A stretch of 64,000 bases of DNA from Macquaria australasica (taxonomy: Eukaryota > Chordata > Actinopteri > Centrarchiformes > Percichthyidae), in NCBI GenBank assembly GCA_005408345.1, contig SEMN01000326.1, positions 186,001 to 250,000 on the forward strand. Reading direction: 5' to 3'. Both the position numbers and the translations under genes were made by a program. Below, piece after piece: positions 45,701 through 57,785 of this stretch. Position 1 is the first letter of the stretch. Every line of letters starts with the position of its first letter. The notes under the pieces were generated by a model that was not told the origin of the DNA, ran no database searches, and saw only the letters and a list, made by a program, of their open reading frames with translations.

Positions 45701-48700
45701 TTTAATATTCATGTGGATGTAGAAAATGATAGCCTTAGTGCTGCGTTTATCTCATTACTAGATTCGATTGGCTTCTGTCAGAGTGTACATAAACCCACTC
45801 ACTGTTTTAACCACACCCTCGACCTTGTTCTTGTTTATGGGATTGAAATTGAACATCTAATAGTCTTTCCACAGAATTCTTTTTTATCAGACCATTTTCT
45901 ATTAACTTTTGAATTCCTATTACTGGACTACACGCCATTAGGCAAACATTCCTACACTAGATGTCTATCTGATAGTGCTGTAGCTAAATTTAAGGAAGTG
46001 ATTCCATCGGCATTGAATTCAGTTCCATGTCTCAATGTAACAGATGACTCCTATGCTAACTTTAGTCCCTCCCAAATTGATCATCTTGTTGATAGTGCTG
46101 CAGGCTCACTACGAATAACACTCGACTCTATCGCCCCTCTAAAAAAGAAGATAATAAAACAGAGGAGGTTAGCTCCATGGTATAACCAGCAAACCCGCAA
46201 ATTAAAACAAACATCGCGAAAACTTGAAAGGAATTGGCGTTCCACCAATCTGGAAGAATCACGTTTAGCCTGGCAAGATAGTCTTAAAATTTATAGGAAG
46301 GCCCTCCGTAATGCCAGAGCAGCTTACTACTCATCATTAATAGAGGAAAATAAGAACAACCCCAGGTTTCTGTTCAGCACTGTAGCCAGGCTGACAGAGA
46401 GTCACAGCTCTGTTGAGCCATGTATTCCTATAGACCTCAGTAGTAATGACTTCATGAGCTTCTTTAAAGATAAAATTCTAACTATTAGAGAAAAAATTCA
46501 GCACCTCCTGCCCTCAGTTGGTACTGACTTATCTTCAAACACAGGAACCTTAGACACAACTGTAAAACCTGTACATTTAGACTGCTTTTCTCCCATCAAC
46601 CTTAATCAACTAACTTCCATGATTTCCTCATCTAAGCCATCAACGTGTCTCTTAGACCCCGTCCCAACTAGGCTGCTTAAAGAAATTTTACCCTTAGTTA
46701 GCACTTATTCCTAGATATGATCAATCTGTCCTTATTAAAAGGCTATGTGCCACAGTCCTTTAAAGTAGCTGTAATTAAGCCTCTTCTTAAAAAGCCCACT
46801 CTTGATCCAGGGGTTTTGTCAATTTATAGACCTATATCTAACCCTCCTTTTCTCTCTAAGGTCCTTGAGAAAGCAGTCGCCAATCAGTTGTGTGACTTTC
46901 TACACAACAACAAGCTGTTTGAGGATTTTCAGTCAGGATTTAGAGTGCATCATAGCACAGAGACAGCACTGGTGAAAGTTATAAATGACCTTCTAATTGC
47001 ATCAGACAAAGGACTTGTCTCTGTACTTGTCTTACTAGATCTTAGTGCTGCATTCGATACCATTGACCATCACATTCTATTACAGAGACTAGAACATTTA
47101 ATTGGCATTAAAGGTACTGCACTAAGCTGGTTTAAATCCTATTTATCAGATCGATATCAGTTTGTACACGTTAACGATGAATCCTCTATGCACGCCAAAG
47201 TTAGTCCGGAGTTCCACAAGGTTCTGTGCTTGGACCAATTCTATTTACCTTGTATATGCTTCCTTTAGGCAATATTATTAGGAAGCACTCCATAAATTTT
47301 GTTATGCATTGTTATGCAGATGATACCCAATTATATTTATCGATCAAGCCAGATGAAACCAATCAATTAGCTAAACTTCAAGCATGCCTTAAGGACATAA
47401 AACCTGGATGACCTGCAATTTTCTGATGTTAAACTCAGACAAAACCGAAGTTATTGTACTTGGCCCCGAACACCTTCGAAACACATTGTCTAAAGATATA
47501 GTTTCTCTAGATGGCATTGCCCTGGCCTCCAGCGAAACCGTAAGGAATCTTGGAGTTATCTTTGATCAGGATATGTCCTTTAACTCCCACATAAAACAAA
47601 CTTCAAGAACTGCCTTTTTCATTTACGTAACATTGCAAAAATCAGGCACATCCTATCTCAAAAAGATGCAGAAAAACTAGTCCATGCATTTGTTACGTCT
47701 AGGCTGGACTATTGCAACTCTCTATTATCAGGCTGCCCCAATAAATCCCTTAAGACTCTCCAGCTGATTCAGAATGCTGCGGCACGTTTACTGACAAGAA
47801 CCAGAAAAAGAGAACATATTTCTCCAATATTAGCTTCTCTACACTGGCTCCCTGTAAAATCCAGAATAGAATTTAAAATCCTTCTCCTCACCTTCAAAGC
47901 CCTAAATGGTCAGGCACCATCATATCTTAAAGAGCTCATAGTACCCTATTACCCCACTAGAGCACTGCGCTCCCAGAATGCAGGGTTCCTTGTGGTTCCT
48001 AGAGTCTCTAAAAGTAGAATGGGAGCCAGAGCCTTCAGCTATCAAGCTCCTCTCCTGTGGAACCAGATCCCAGTTTGTGTACAGGAGGCGGACAACCTCC
48101 TCACATTTAAGAGTAGGCTTAAGACTTTCCTCTTTGATAAAGCTTATAGTAGGGCTGACTCAGGTGACCCCTGAGCCACCCCTTAGTTATGCTGCTATAG
48201 GCCTAGACTGCCGGGGGACTTCCTATGATGCATTGAGCTCCTTTCTCCTCCTCTTCCTCTCCATCTGTACACCCTCATATCCCATCAATGCTTGTTATTA
48301 ATTCAACTTCTTCCCGTAGTTGTGTGCTTTCTCTCCTCTCTCTCTCTCTCTCTCTCCCCTTCTGTTGCTTTCTGCAGGTGTTTCTGCCTCCGGAGCTGTA
48401 GAGTCTGGGTCTGTGGTTGCTGCCGCCTGCTGCCCCCGTGCTCCTGCTCTGCACCCGCTGCTGCTATTGCTGTTTTTGCTCTTGTTATTAGTGTTGCTAT
48501 TATGGTGTTGCTCTTAGTGTTGTTTCTGTTGGTGTTAACATCAATGCCATTATCATATCTATTGCCTTACATCCCTATGTGGAACTGTATTGTGCTGCTG
48601 TATGTTCTTTCCTCCTGCTCTCTCTCTCCCGCTCCCCCCCTCCCCCTTCAACCCAACCGGTCGAGGCAGATGACCGCCCACCTTGAGCCTGGTTCTGCTC

Positions 48701-51700
48701 AAGGTTTCTACCTGTTAAAAGGGAGTTTTTCCTTGCCACTGTCGCATAGTGCTTGCTCATGGTGGGAACTGTTGGGTCTCTGTAAATATAAAGAGTCGGT
48801 CTAGACCTGCTCTATTCGAAAAAGTGCCCTGAGATAACTTTGTTATGATATGGCGCTATATAAATAAAACTGAATTGAAATTGAATTGAATTGTGTGTCT
48901 GGACGCCAGACGCTAAGTTGCTTTCATTGGAAGTCCGACAGCGGAATATCCCTCTTTTAAATTTGTAACCACGGCGATAACACGGCGTTTCACGGTGTAG
49001 AAATGAATGCTTTCAAGAGGAAGAAACTCTTTATTTCCTCCACGGGGAATACCAAGGAAGAGAGCGTCCATTTTCCTGAGCTGACCTGGAGTTGACACAG
49101 TAAACGGCATGTTGGTGAAATTTTATAGATGATTCTTTGACGCTCTGCGCTACAGAAAGCTGACAGAAACACTTAAGAGTCGTGGTATGGAAATGATACA
49201 CAGACTCGTCTATTCGCATTGTGTAAACTGGCAGGGTTTAGAGTGTTGCAGACCGTATTTATTTGAAAGTAGTTGCAAGTTTCGGTAACGCTTTAGATTA
49301 CAGCCCGCAACGTACAGCTCAGGAGTTACAGTGTAATCTTTTGTATTTACAGTGTACCAGTACAATACGTACCAAGTAGGTACAGGGGAACAGTTATAGA
49401 ATAAGGGGGTAACAATTCAAGATTTTACAAATAATTTATGCTGTAGTTATTTTTTAATTACCGGGTATCTATTCTGTTATTACAGAGTATTTATGACCTA
49501 CTGAGTAACAATCTGGACACTTGGGAGAAATTTAGAGAGAGAAAATTGTGTGTGTGTTGTAGCTGACATCTTGTCTACACACACACACACACACACACAG
49601 ACACTCACACTATCGTGTTTTCCTTCGCCGCCAAACATCAAGTGGTTTATAACTGGACTGTACATTGTCCTAGAGGCCCCAAACTTAAAGTGTTTCGTGA
49701 CCCCCCCCCGAAGGCGTCTATATGTAAATTTTCAGCCACGGTCGTAGCGCCACCTAGTGACAGCAGGAAATTACACGTTTTATAGTCTGACATGTCGTGA
49801 AGCGGCGGACGCTGCACTCCCCGAGGTGCGCAGGTGTGCGAGGGCCCGTTCATCGCTGCTTGCAGCTTTAATTTTTTTAATGAATTTACAGCTGCACAAA
49901 CCAATTCAATTCAATTCAGTTTTATTTATATAGCGCCATTTCATAACAAAGTTGTCTCAGGGCACTTTTTCGAAATCAATATTTTTATGTCTACAATGGA
50001 CCAAAAGACTGTGTGATGTGAAAGGAGTTTCTCGTAGTGATAAACCCACAGAGAATTGACTGATAATGGGTAATCCCTGTTCCATTTTAAAGCCTGGTCA
50101 TCAAAGGCATCCCTTGCCTATTTAACATCTATTTCGGCCATCTGGCAGTCTGGGCACTTTCCCTGGATTTTCAACCCATTTTCAAGCAGTTTGGTTTGTT
50201 ACAAAGTTTGGATGTGTATTTTTAATACAGGATACTTGGTGAAATTAAAAATGTGGGTTTTCATACCAAAAGACTTTTATAGATAGTAACAGTAACATTT
50301 CTATAATATGATATTTAAGATGAATGTACCCTACGTAATAATAAGTACATTATTTTTCCATACTGCCTGTAAAATGGCTGCCATGATGTCATTTTGTTTA
50401 TATAAAGACTTCATTAATAAAAAAAGGCGTAATTACAACAAACACTAAAGTTAAAAGATTAAGTACTTTTCTGGCAGGCTTCACAATTCTGTCTAAATAC
50501 GTTTATAGGGAAATATTCACATTTTGCTAATTTTGAGTCATTTTAAGTCGCACATAAAAAAAAAATTAAAAAATATATCCAGTGTTTAAGCAGGGTTGTA
50601 CAGAGTTGCAGTGTAACAGTTACACATTCTGATAAACCAGTTGTCATGGTCCACGGAGGACTCTTGTTTTGGACTTGTGTGTGTCTTTCGTGTTTCCCGT
50701 TTTATTTTGAAATTACTGTTCTTGTTTCCCTGTGTGCCCTTTACTTCCTGTCTTTGTTCTGTTTCCCACCAGTTTGATTAGGTTCACCTGTGTCTTGTCT
50801 CTCACCTGTCTCTTGTTCCCTCGTTTTCTCCCTCGACCAGTCCCTGGTCTTTGTTCTTTGTCGGTTCATTGTTTGGTTTGCCAGTTTCCTGTGCTCCTGC
50901 GTTTCTGTGTTTTCTGGAGTTTTCGTAAGTTTTATTTAATTAAATCATCTTGCTGCACTCAGCCTGCCACTGTCTGCGTTTGGGTCCTTCCCCTGTTGCC
51001 TAGATGGCCTGTCGCGGCAGAGCTGCCTCGCAGGCCTTTCATGACACCAGTTCTACAGTTTTGTACAACTGAAAATAAAAGCACCAGGGAAATGACTGCA
51101 TGTTTATACAAGAGAGATGAACAACACAAATTTGGTTCTAATCTCATTGAAATGTATAAAAAGATTGATGGTTATTATTAAAGTACAATTTTCAACCCTA
51201 CAGGGGAGCGCGAAGATGGGTGGTGTGTGATTGAGTCCCACTCTAACCGCAGACTACCACATTTTGATTGTGCAATTGTTTGTGTGGAGAAAGAGATAAT
51301 TATAAGATATTGAATTATTAAAATGGCTACATCTATAGAAAGATGTATCTTTACGTGTAAATATTGGCATTGGTATTTGTTCTAATAAATATTAGTCCCA
51401 GACTGCAGCAAGACCTTATTTTAAGGCTTTTCTTGGACTTCTTCCTTCTTACCCATGGGCCTACATTCCCGGGCCATATTTCTTTTAACTGTCCGTACTG
51501 AGCTGGGAAAAAGGGCGTTTAGCGTTCAGCTTGGAATCAGTTGCAAAGTCACCTGAATCTCCAGGAGCTGGTCTCATTGGACACATTTAAGGTGGCTTTA
51601 AATGACATGGACACAGGTACATCTGGCTGTAGATGTTCTGAATGTTTAAGAATGATTTGATATTTTATAATTCTGTCATTTGTTCTTGTTTTATGTTTGT

Positions 51701-54281
51701 TTTATGTCTGCAACCGTGTTATTTGTGCTGCTGTCTGTCTTGCCCAGGACACTCTTGGAAAAGAGATTTTTAATTTTTAAATGTTTAATATCAATGAGTC
51801 TTTTACTGCTGGTTAAATAAAGGTTCAAATAAATAAAAAGACATTTATGCACAGCACCGAAACAAATACAGAAATTAAAACACACAGTGAACTTCATACT
51901 ACGCAAACAGATATGAAATAATTAAATGTCAAGTTTGGTATTTACATTTTATTAGATGTAGATCTCTTTCTCCACACAAACAATCGCACAAAAATCACAA
52001 TGTTGCGGTACCAACATTTGGCATCCATACACGTACGGCCAATCATAATGTGTGAATGTGTTGCTTCATCTGTGAACGCACCGGATTAACCGGGGCTTCA
52101 AGTCATGACCACATCCTGGCTACGGCCCTGGTTATGAAATGGCCAGGATGGAGGAATTATGGAAGAAAAAAAATAAAAAAATAAATAATAAAAATAAAAA
52201 TATATATATATGAGAGAGAGAGAGGAAAATGCTTAATTTGAACCGTTATGTTTTCAAGGTTAGGAATATGCTTGAATTCGAATATACTCCTTGAAAGATA
52301 CTTGATTTTCAACATAATCTGGTGTTTTATCATCGACACAATCACTCATGGAAACCAAAACTCTTATTATTTCAAATGAAACGATCCCGTCGCCATTTGT
52401 TTGTTGTCTCCTGGCATTTATAGTAACATGTTAGAAGTGATGATAAAGGCTTTGAGAGTCTGGATATTCTTGGGTTAGGTCTCTTTAAAGTGCTTGAAAA
52501 GTGCTTGAATTTTACTCTTAAAAACCCGTACGAACCCTGTTGAATGTTTTTTTCCCCAACTAAACAGATATAGTGATATAATATCAGAGTCTTCTCTTTG
52601 TGGTAGTAGAACTTTTTATTTAGACTATGGTTTATTTTTTCCATATCCTGCTCTATATCGGTCTCTGCCCTGCACAGATAAACAGCTTTAAATAGCACTG
52701 CCACTCACCCAACACATCTAGATCCACCTTGAAGTTGATGAAGTGGGTGTGGATGTTCCCTAGCACCTTCTCCGCCACCTGGTGTCCGTGTTTCCAACTA
52801 CCGTCCACCAGGTAAGAAGAGGAGATGTAGCCGGTGGCGTGCACCTTGGCCTCCACTGAGCCGCTCTGGTAGAAGATGAAATCCCACATGTAATCATAGT
52901 TCCCTATAGCTGTGATGGTCCTGAACACCAGGGCGCTGTTCACCATCCCCCCGTAACTGTTGTGGAAGAAGTCAGAGAAGTGCCTCCGCAGGGGTTGACC
53001 CATGTTGTGCTCAAAGACGCAGATTGAATTCCTGAATCGGACCGGGGCTGGGACGTCGATGTAGCGGTATGTGTCCACGTAGGTGGCTTGGTGGGGGCAG
53101 TCCACGCCACGGACCAGTTCGTGTGCGAAGCGCCCTATCCCAATACTCGAGTCCAGAAACTTGGTCAAGATCATCCCCGGAGTCACTGAACCGTACACCG
53201 ACATGGCCTCCTGCACGCTCAGTTCGTACGCTATCCTCTCCCCCTTGAAACGCACATCAAACGCCCTCATGCCCGTGAGAGAGCTGAGCCCGAAGGCGAA
53301 GCTCCAGTCCAGGTACAGGACTTGGTTGTTGCTGACGCTGAAGCGCTTCCCCTCTGCGTAAAACTGCTGCGGGCCGACCTGCAGAGTCGTGTGCCTGGGT
53401 TTCAGTGAACCATAGTCAAGCGGCTCCTTGTAAACTATTTTCTTAACAGACCCCGTGTCATATTTCTGTTGGAGTTCTTCTACAGTGTCGAAGTATTGGC
53501 CGTTATAAAGCAGCCGCTCCACTCTCCAGTCAACTGCGTTTACGCTCTCGTGGTTGACCAGCACCTCTATGCCCACCGGGTGGATGTACATGCCGCTCAT
53601 ATCCCTGAAGAAAGAGATCCAGGTCTTTCTGTCCCCGGATCGGACTCCGCGGGGCATCTGCTCAAACGCGTTCAGCTTCTTGTCCAGACCCACGTCGAAG
53701 CTCTCTTTCATGAGCTTCCCCAGCTTGGAGAAGACCTCATCCTCCAAAAACTGGAAAAGCAATGCGTATTCCCCGATGGTGACCGTGCGCGCAGTGATAG
53801 GCAGCTCCATCTTGTACCTCTCCTTGGTGACATCTCTGTGGTATGTCGGCTTGGGAAGAGGCCCCACTACGTACTCCTTAATGTAGCTTTGGGCGCCGTG
53901 GAAGACCACCACCGTCGCCTCTCTCGCCGGCTTGGCGCCTTTCCCGTCCAAGTAAGCCAGCGCGTCCGCTTTCTTTGGCAGAGACAGGTCTATTAAAAAC
54001 AAGAAATTCACTGATGGCTTGGTGATCTGGTTGATGGATATGTCCAGGTCTTTCTGCTCGAGCATGTACTGCTGGACCTGCGAGTACTCCTCCCGGCTGA
54101 GGTCAGCGAACACGAGGCTGCGCTCGTCGTGTTTGCCCCGCAGCGGATGGACACGCTGAGCGGAACATTTGGGAGCCCTGCTGGAGTGGATGCCGATCAG
54201 AACGACGTTGAGAATGATGGAGACGAGGACGAAAAGGATGAGCGCCCATTTCACTAGCGAGTTCATCCTTCGCTCTACCAT
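39763..54281 (-). CDS. Copper-containing primary amine oxidase, AOC2/AOC3 family
   Basis: This is a membrane ectoenzyme that oxidatively deaminates primary amines to aldehyde, ammonia and hydrogen peroxide, using copper and a tyrosine-derived topaquinone. The five coding exons are 54281-52709, 43710-43592, 41641-41475, 40289-40157 and 40053-39763, giving 760 residues (human AOC3: 763). A single N-terminal membrane anchor (WALILFVLVSIILNVVLIGI) is present. The catalytic base Asp377 is in FLDSSIGIG, the cofactor Tyr462 in GNYDY, and the copper ligands are His511 and His513 (HTH) and His679 (IPHSEDIPNT). Gly460 occupies the position of AOC3 Leu469, as I recall for AOC2. The RGD reported in human AOC3 is not conserved (GKGNED here). 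Exon 4 probably ends at a GC donor. The first ATG is used; MNSL, five codons on, is an alternative start. Confidence 0.95.
40054..40156 (-). other. Probable GC-AG intron of the amine oxidase gene
   Basis: This 103-bp intron separates exons 4 and 5. On the minus strand the exon ends GACGAG and the intron begins GCACGT, while the acceptor is CCTGCAG. Using the GC donor keeps the frame and gives the same residue spacing as human AOC3 between the NE(S/T)I segment and DLVAWVT. The nearest GT, four bases further on, would shift the reading frame. Confidence 0.75.
40350..40782. mobile_element. Miniature DNA transposon in amine oxidase intron 3
   Basis: The left text ggtcctttgtccgtatat and the following gtttttttctga are mirrored by the right text aaaaaaacgctatgtggac and actggccct. 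The core holds agcgcttc-rich text. It resembles fish hAT-type elements, but a target duplication was not confirmed. Confidence 0.5.
42065..42500 (+). repeat. Interspersed repeat copy in amine oxidase intron 2
   Basis: This plus-oriented copy of the family is also present at 56285-56790 and reversed at 36180-36500. It shares aagtccaatattcactct, caactcctgagaaaaatatc and aaatgctccactatgttcac. It lies in an intron and is antisense to the gene. Confidence 0.7.
42745..43238. mobile_element. Fold-back element with inverted ends over 100 bp
   Basis: The left arm (gggaccctattttggaaaaa, then tatgtacggtagttaatgac, then ccatgaattacacacatgat) is repeated in reverse complement at about 43105-43210 with few changes. 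A short unique centre separates the arms. Nothing is encoded. The long imperfect palindrome lies in amine oxidase intron 2, so transcripts could form a hairpin. The superfamily is unknown. Confidence 0.75.
43799..43860 (+). mobile_element. hAT terminal sequence, partial
   Basis: The text cagtggttctcaacctttt, followed by gggccagcgccacc, is the characteristic end of common vertebrate hAT elements. The opposite end was not found, so the extent is unknown. Confidence 0.5.
43861..45057. other. Amine oxidase intron 1, segment between hAT end and L2
   Basis: I see no exon, RNA gene or complete transposon here. 44213-44540 is open on both strands, but no recognisable domain appears in either translation. 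Confidence 0.35.
45060..48893 (+). mobile_element. L2-type LINE, near-complete ORF2, inactive
   Basis: This plus-oriented L2 lies in amine oxidase intron 1, antisense to the gene. The ORF begins with an apurinic-type endonuclease (LLNIRSLSSKA, then IIIVGDFNIHVD, then LSDHFLLTFEF). The reverse transcriptase follows (YRPISNPPFLSKVLEKAVAN; DLSAAFDTIDHHILL; the catalytic YADDTQLYLS). Stops at about 45349 and 46714, and frameshifts near 47210, 47410 and 47620, disable it. The 3' UTR ends in an aattgaattgaattg tail. The 5' end is not clear, no separate ORF1 was seen, and no target duplication was resolved. Confidence 0.92.
48894..49904. other. Intron 1 sequence 3' of the L2
   Basis: This contains a (CA)n run at about 49578-49600 and otherwise no supported feature. 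The phrase cgccacctagtgacagc suggests old repetitive DNA. Confidence 0.35.
49905..49975 (-). mobile_element. L2 3'-end fragment, reversed
   Basis: The text caattcagttttatttatat, followed by agcgccatttcataac, is the reversed 3' terminus of the L2 family seen at 48800-48890, truncated to about 70 bp. This is typical of a severely 5'-truncated insertion. Confidence 0.8.
50642..51046. mobile_element. Solo LTR of an LTR retrotransposon
   Basis: The 405-bp segment starts TGTCATGG and ends CATGACA (TG...CA). It is flanked by an exact 5-bp duplication, ccagt, at 50637-50641 and 51047-51051. No internal gag or pol sequence is present, so it is what remains after recombination between two LTRs. The family is probably Gypsy-like from the 5-bp duplication, but this is not proven. 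It lies in amine oxidase intron 1. Confidence 0.8.
51405..51838 (+). mobile_element. LINE 3'-end fragment
   Basis: Broken coding text (a fragment reading PESPGAGLIGHI and similar) is followed by a 3' UTR with gaaaagagatttttaatt and ggttaaataaaggttcaaat. This matches the style of several fish non-LTR elements. The clade is not certain. Confidence 0.5.
52160..52226. repeat. A-rich, TA and GA simple repeats
   Basis: A run of A/T-rich units (aaataaaaa) passes into (ta)n and then (ga)n. It is low-complexity DNA in amine oxidase intron 1. Confidence 0.9.
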
Positions 54282-54480
54282 TACGCACGGGCTTGGAGAA
54301 AGGGAGGAGAGGAATGAGCTCTGAGCAGGAGCGAGCGCCGAGCGGTCAGACGATTTTGGAAAGGAGAGGCGCGCCCCTCAACTCTTCCGTTCCCCACCCC
54401 TCTCTGCATGGATCCCATAACCCTCTGCACCTCCCACCCTCTTTGAATGAACATTTAAACATTATATAATCATCGCGATT
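54282..54480 (-). promoter_or_regulatory. Upstream region of the amine oxidase gene
   Basis: This is the DNA directly upstream of the start codon on the minus strand. A TATA-like stretch (tatataatg on the minus strand) lies near 54463-54472, about 180 bp upstream of the ATG. GC-rich sequence with a GGCGCGCC site is at about 54369-54376. The transcription start is unknown, so the TATA call is tentative. Confidence 0.25.
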
Positions 54481-55627
54481 AGATGCAATCGCCCCCCCCC
54501 CCTGGTGACCCATGTTCAAAACAAACCACCGCAAAAGTGCCCTCTTGGATGCCACTATGGCAGATAAAACATGATAAAGTCCCCTCTATGGTGGCCCAAT
54601 GTGCAAGAAAATGTAAACCCCTCCTCCTGTCAGTAATTAACCCTTCTAAATTCCCACCAATGTTACAGAGGAGATGAGCTCTGTGCCCTTACTGGCATTT
54701 ACTATCTATACACTATTTATTTTATCCTTTGCACTGTAAAATATCACAAGTTATAGTGAATAAACTTTTCTTTACTGCTAACGCAGTATACATAGACGGG
54801 TTTGTCATTTTCAAGTTAAATAGTAATTTTCACTTTCAGAACTTGTAATCATGAGTTCAGTTGACAATGTTCAATGGGTTGTTTACTTAACTTATCAAAT
54901 TAAATGGTATAGAAACATTGGTAGCTTATTTGCATACACTTCTGAGCATGCATTGCATTAAGATTCAAATTCTCCAGTAATCCGTCTTTTTTCTGATATG
55001 AAAAGAGTTACATGATGGAGGCTGTCATGGGTCTTTTGTATGTCTCAGAGGAGTCAGATGGCCTTCTGTCTGATCCAAATTAAAACAGTGCAAATCATGA
55101 TGAAGCGAGGTGTGCACTGCAGACACTCCCTGCAGCCTAACTGTGTAAAGCATTTAAGTAATAGTCATTACTTAAGTAATTGATGGTTCTCATATTTGAG
55201 AACATTGGTCCTGGATTAAATGTGACAGCTGAAAGCTAAGAATTTGAAGTGAGTATCCTACAGCACACAGATTTGAGTTGGTCTATTTTAACTTAGAGTG
55301 AAATAATAACAGAAGTAAAAGTGAGTTGCTGTGATAATGTAAAAAAATATGTTACTCTAACTTGGATTCAGTTAACAGAAGTAAAAATTCTAAGTTGGAT
55401 AAACCTAAAGCCTTGATTTAAGAAATTAAGTTATATCTAGTGGTGGAAATCACCTGGTTCAGTTTAGTTCAAAGATTCATAGTCACTGACTATGTAACTA
55501 GGTCCCTTTCTTTCTAAGCTATAAGCGGTTGCCGTTCACTTCAGTACGTATGTCAGTAAATGAATGCAGTTCAAAGCGGACAAACAACAACAACATTCGC
55601 TCAAAGTAACTTTTCCTCAGCTTTTAC
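54481..55627. other. Intergenic, AT-rich, no gene seen
   Basis: After a C-run at about 54492-54502 the sequence is AT-rich. I find no exon or transposon end that I can support. Confidence 0.35.
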
Positions 55628-55628
55628 C

Positions 55629-55975
55629 AGAGGTGTGGACTCGAGTCACATGACTTGGATTCGAGTCACAAATTTGATGACTTTAGACTCGACTCGACAA
55701 AATCAAAGAAGACTTGCAACTCGACTTGGACTTTGAAAACCAATGACTCGTGACTTCACTTGGGCTTGAGCCCAAAGATTAAAACGTCTGTAAATACAAC
55801 CAGACAGGACAGAAACATACAGTTCATTCTGTTGTGGTACTGGTTCATAGTGCTGCATGCTATGAAAGTGCAACGTCAGCACTACTTTGTTTTTACAATT
55901 AAGTTCAGCTGCACTTCTTTTAACAAACTTGTTTCAACAAATAAATACAAATTTTAAAAAGCATTCATGGTTTGT
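55629..55975 (+). mobile_element. hAT-type element, left end visible
   Basis: The text cagaggtgtggactcgagtc, followed by repeated actcgac words, is the recognisable left end of a common fish hAT element. The mirrored right end was not found, so the right boundary is approximate and the copy is probably truncated. Confidence 0.55.
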
Positions 55976-56284
55976 TTAAATTGTATATATTATTACTAAT
56001 TGGCTAATTGGCTTGCTCTGGACCTGCCACGCTTCCTGCTAGCCCGGTGGGAAATGTTTTTTTCTGAATAGGCTAGCAGCCAGCATTCTCTCCCACTTTC
56101 TGATGTGTTTTATAGCCATGGGATTTTTCAGACTTCCCTTTAACATGTTTATGCAAGAGGACAGACACAGGTTTGGGCACAGAGTAAGGCCAGTTTGGAT
56201 AAAAAAGAATGTTGTAATACAGTGATATTTTCATGTACAATTAACAAATTGTGAATCCTCACACACAAATGTCTTTAATCATTT

Positions 56285-56790
56285 TTACATATACTACTAT
56301 GCATGTCTACATAACACTGACATATCAATTTTACCAATATGGTGAACTTGTTAGCAAACTGTTGCTTGTTTACACTTCAAGGAGACAGAGAGTAGCATTA
56401 GCATTCATTCTGAGTCGTGTTTCTGGCCACCTGGTGAATGTAAGTCCAATATTCACTCTCTTCTAACTCTGTTTTTGGTCTCCACCAACTCCTGAGGGAA
56501 ATATCTGTCTCTTTAGCTGCTAAATGCTCCACTATGTTCACCAGCTAGTCTCTGTGTCTGTCTGCTGTTTGCTGCTGAGCAGGTAGTGGACAGTGGCGTT
56601 TTACAACTTTTCCTCTGAAAACGACGCTATGAGAGCTATGAGAGCCCTGAGAGTGAGCCAGAACAGCAAAGTTGTGGTTCGGACAGCTAAACAAGCTGAA
56701 AGTCACTATAAAGCTCTGTAAAGCCGAGTGGAGCTGCAGATTCAGTTAATAACTCTCTGAAGCTTCATCACTACGAGGTACTCCTTTCAC
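56285..56790 (+). repeat. Interspersed repeat, longest copy
   Basis: This is the longest copy of the family seen at 42065-42500 and reversed at 36180-36500, sharing aagtccaatattcactct and aaatgctccactatgttcac. It ends near cactacgaggtactcctttc. No ORF, tail or terminal repeat identifies its class. Confidence 0.7.
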
Positions 56791-56901
56791 ATTGTCATTT
56801 GATACATTGTTATTATAAAAATGTGCATATTGATATGATAAATTGTGCTTGAATGAAAGATTGAAATTGAAGACTTTGTTCCCCTGTGGCCACTTGCTCA
56901 G

Positions 56902-56928
56902 CTGTGTGTGTGTGTGTGTGTGTGTGTG
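56902..56928. repeat. (GT)n microsatellite
   Basis: A pure run of about 13 GT units in intergenic DNA. Confidence 0.95.
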
Positions 56929-57520
56929 GTGTTTTATAAGGACGAAGTGGCCAACAGGAGTAGGCCTACTAGTAAGTTTGCTGGTGGGCCGCTACACAAA
57001 TTGGGCGGATGGTGCAAAAAAAAAGAAAAAGGTCAGTAACTTCCTGTCATTCCCACAGTTCAGGGGACTGTTTCTGTTTCTGAAATATATTCTTTTTTTC
57101 TTCTTCTTTTGGTTGTGGCATTTTTCCCTTTATTTGACAGTCAGTGTGGAGTTAGACAGTGTCAATATAAACAGCCAAACCATGGACGTTGCAGTTAAGT
57201 GGTATGCACCCTAACCATTAGCCTGCCCGTGTGCCCAGAAATATCTTTAACATTACTGTAACACTGACCTAGCTAGCTGTGCACTAATGCTAAGTCAAGT
57301 CACATGAACAAAGCTGTAAAACATACAGGGTCGAAAGGCGAAAAAGGTTTCAATCCCGAAAAATACAAATATCCAAATACTTCAGAATAACTGATTCTGC
57401 ATTTAGCAGCAGTAGCTCTGCAGACAACAGACAGAGAGGATTAGTAGAGCAGCAGAATGGATTCAGGACCACAGCTCTGTGAGACCAGTGAAACAGTCAG
57501 GTTCTGCAGCTGAAGTGGTA

Positions 57521-57785
57521 AATGGTAATTGGACTTCACTTATATAGCGCTTTTTCAACCTTAACGGTTCCCAAAGCGCCTACAGATTGGTGTCATTCAC
57601 CCATTCACACACACATTCACACACCGCTGGTGACGGAGCTGCCATGCAAGGTGCTGCCCTCCATCGGGAGCAACTTATTGTTCAGTGCCTTGCCCAGGGA
57701 CACTTCAACATGTGGACAGGAGGAGCCATGGATTAATGGACGACCCACTCTACCTCCTGAGCCACAGCTGCCTCGGGTGGTGGGC
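57521..57785 (-). repeat. Fish repeat with tatatagcgct end
   Basis: The text ttatatagcgctttttcaac, the cattcacacacacattc region and cttgcccagggacacttca are a familiar unit repeated throughout fish genomes, usually as a LINE- or SINE-type 3' end. The orientation is inferred from the tail-like tatatag end. The class is not certain. Confidence 0.6.

Noticed and set aside
50732..51181. 149-codon ORF reading like a membrane protein
   Set aside because: It runs through a solo LTR and past its target duplication. The hydrophobic look comes from C/T-rich LTR sequence.
53083..53996. Plus-strand ORFs of 92-175 codons
   Set aside because: They are antisense shadows of amine oxidase exon 1.
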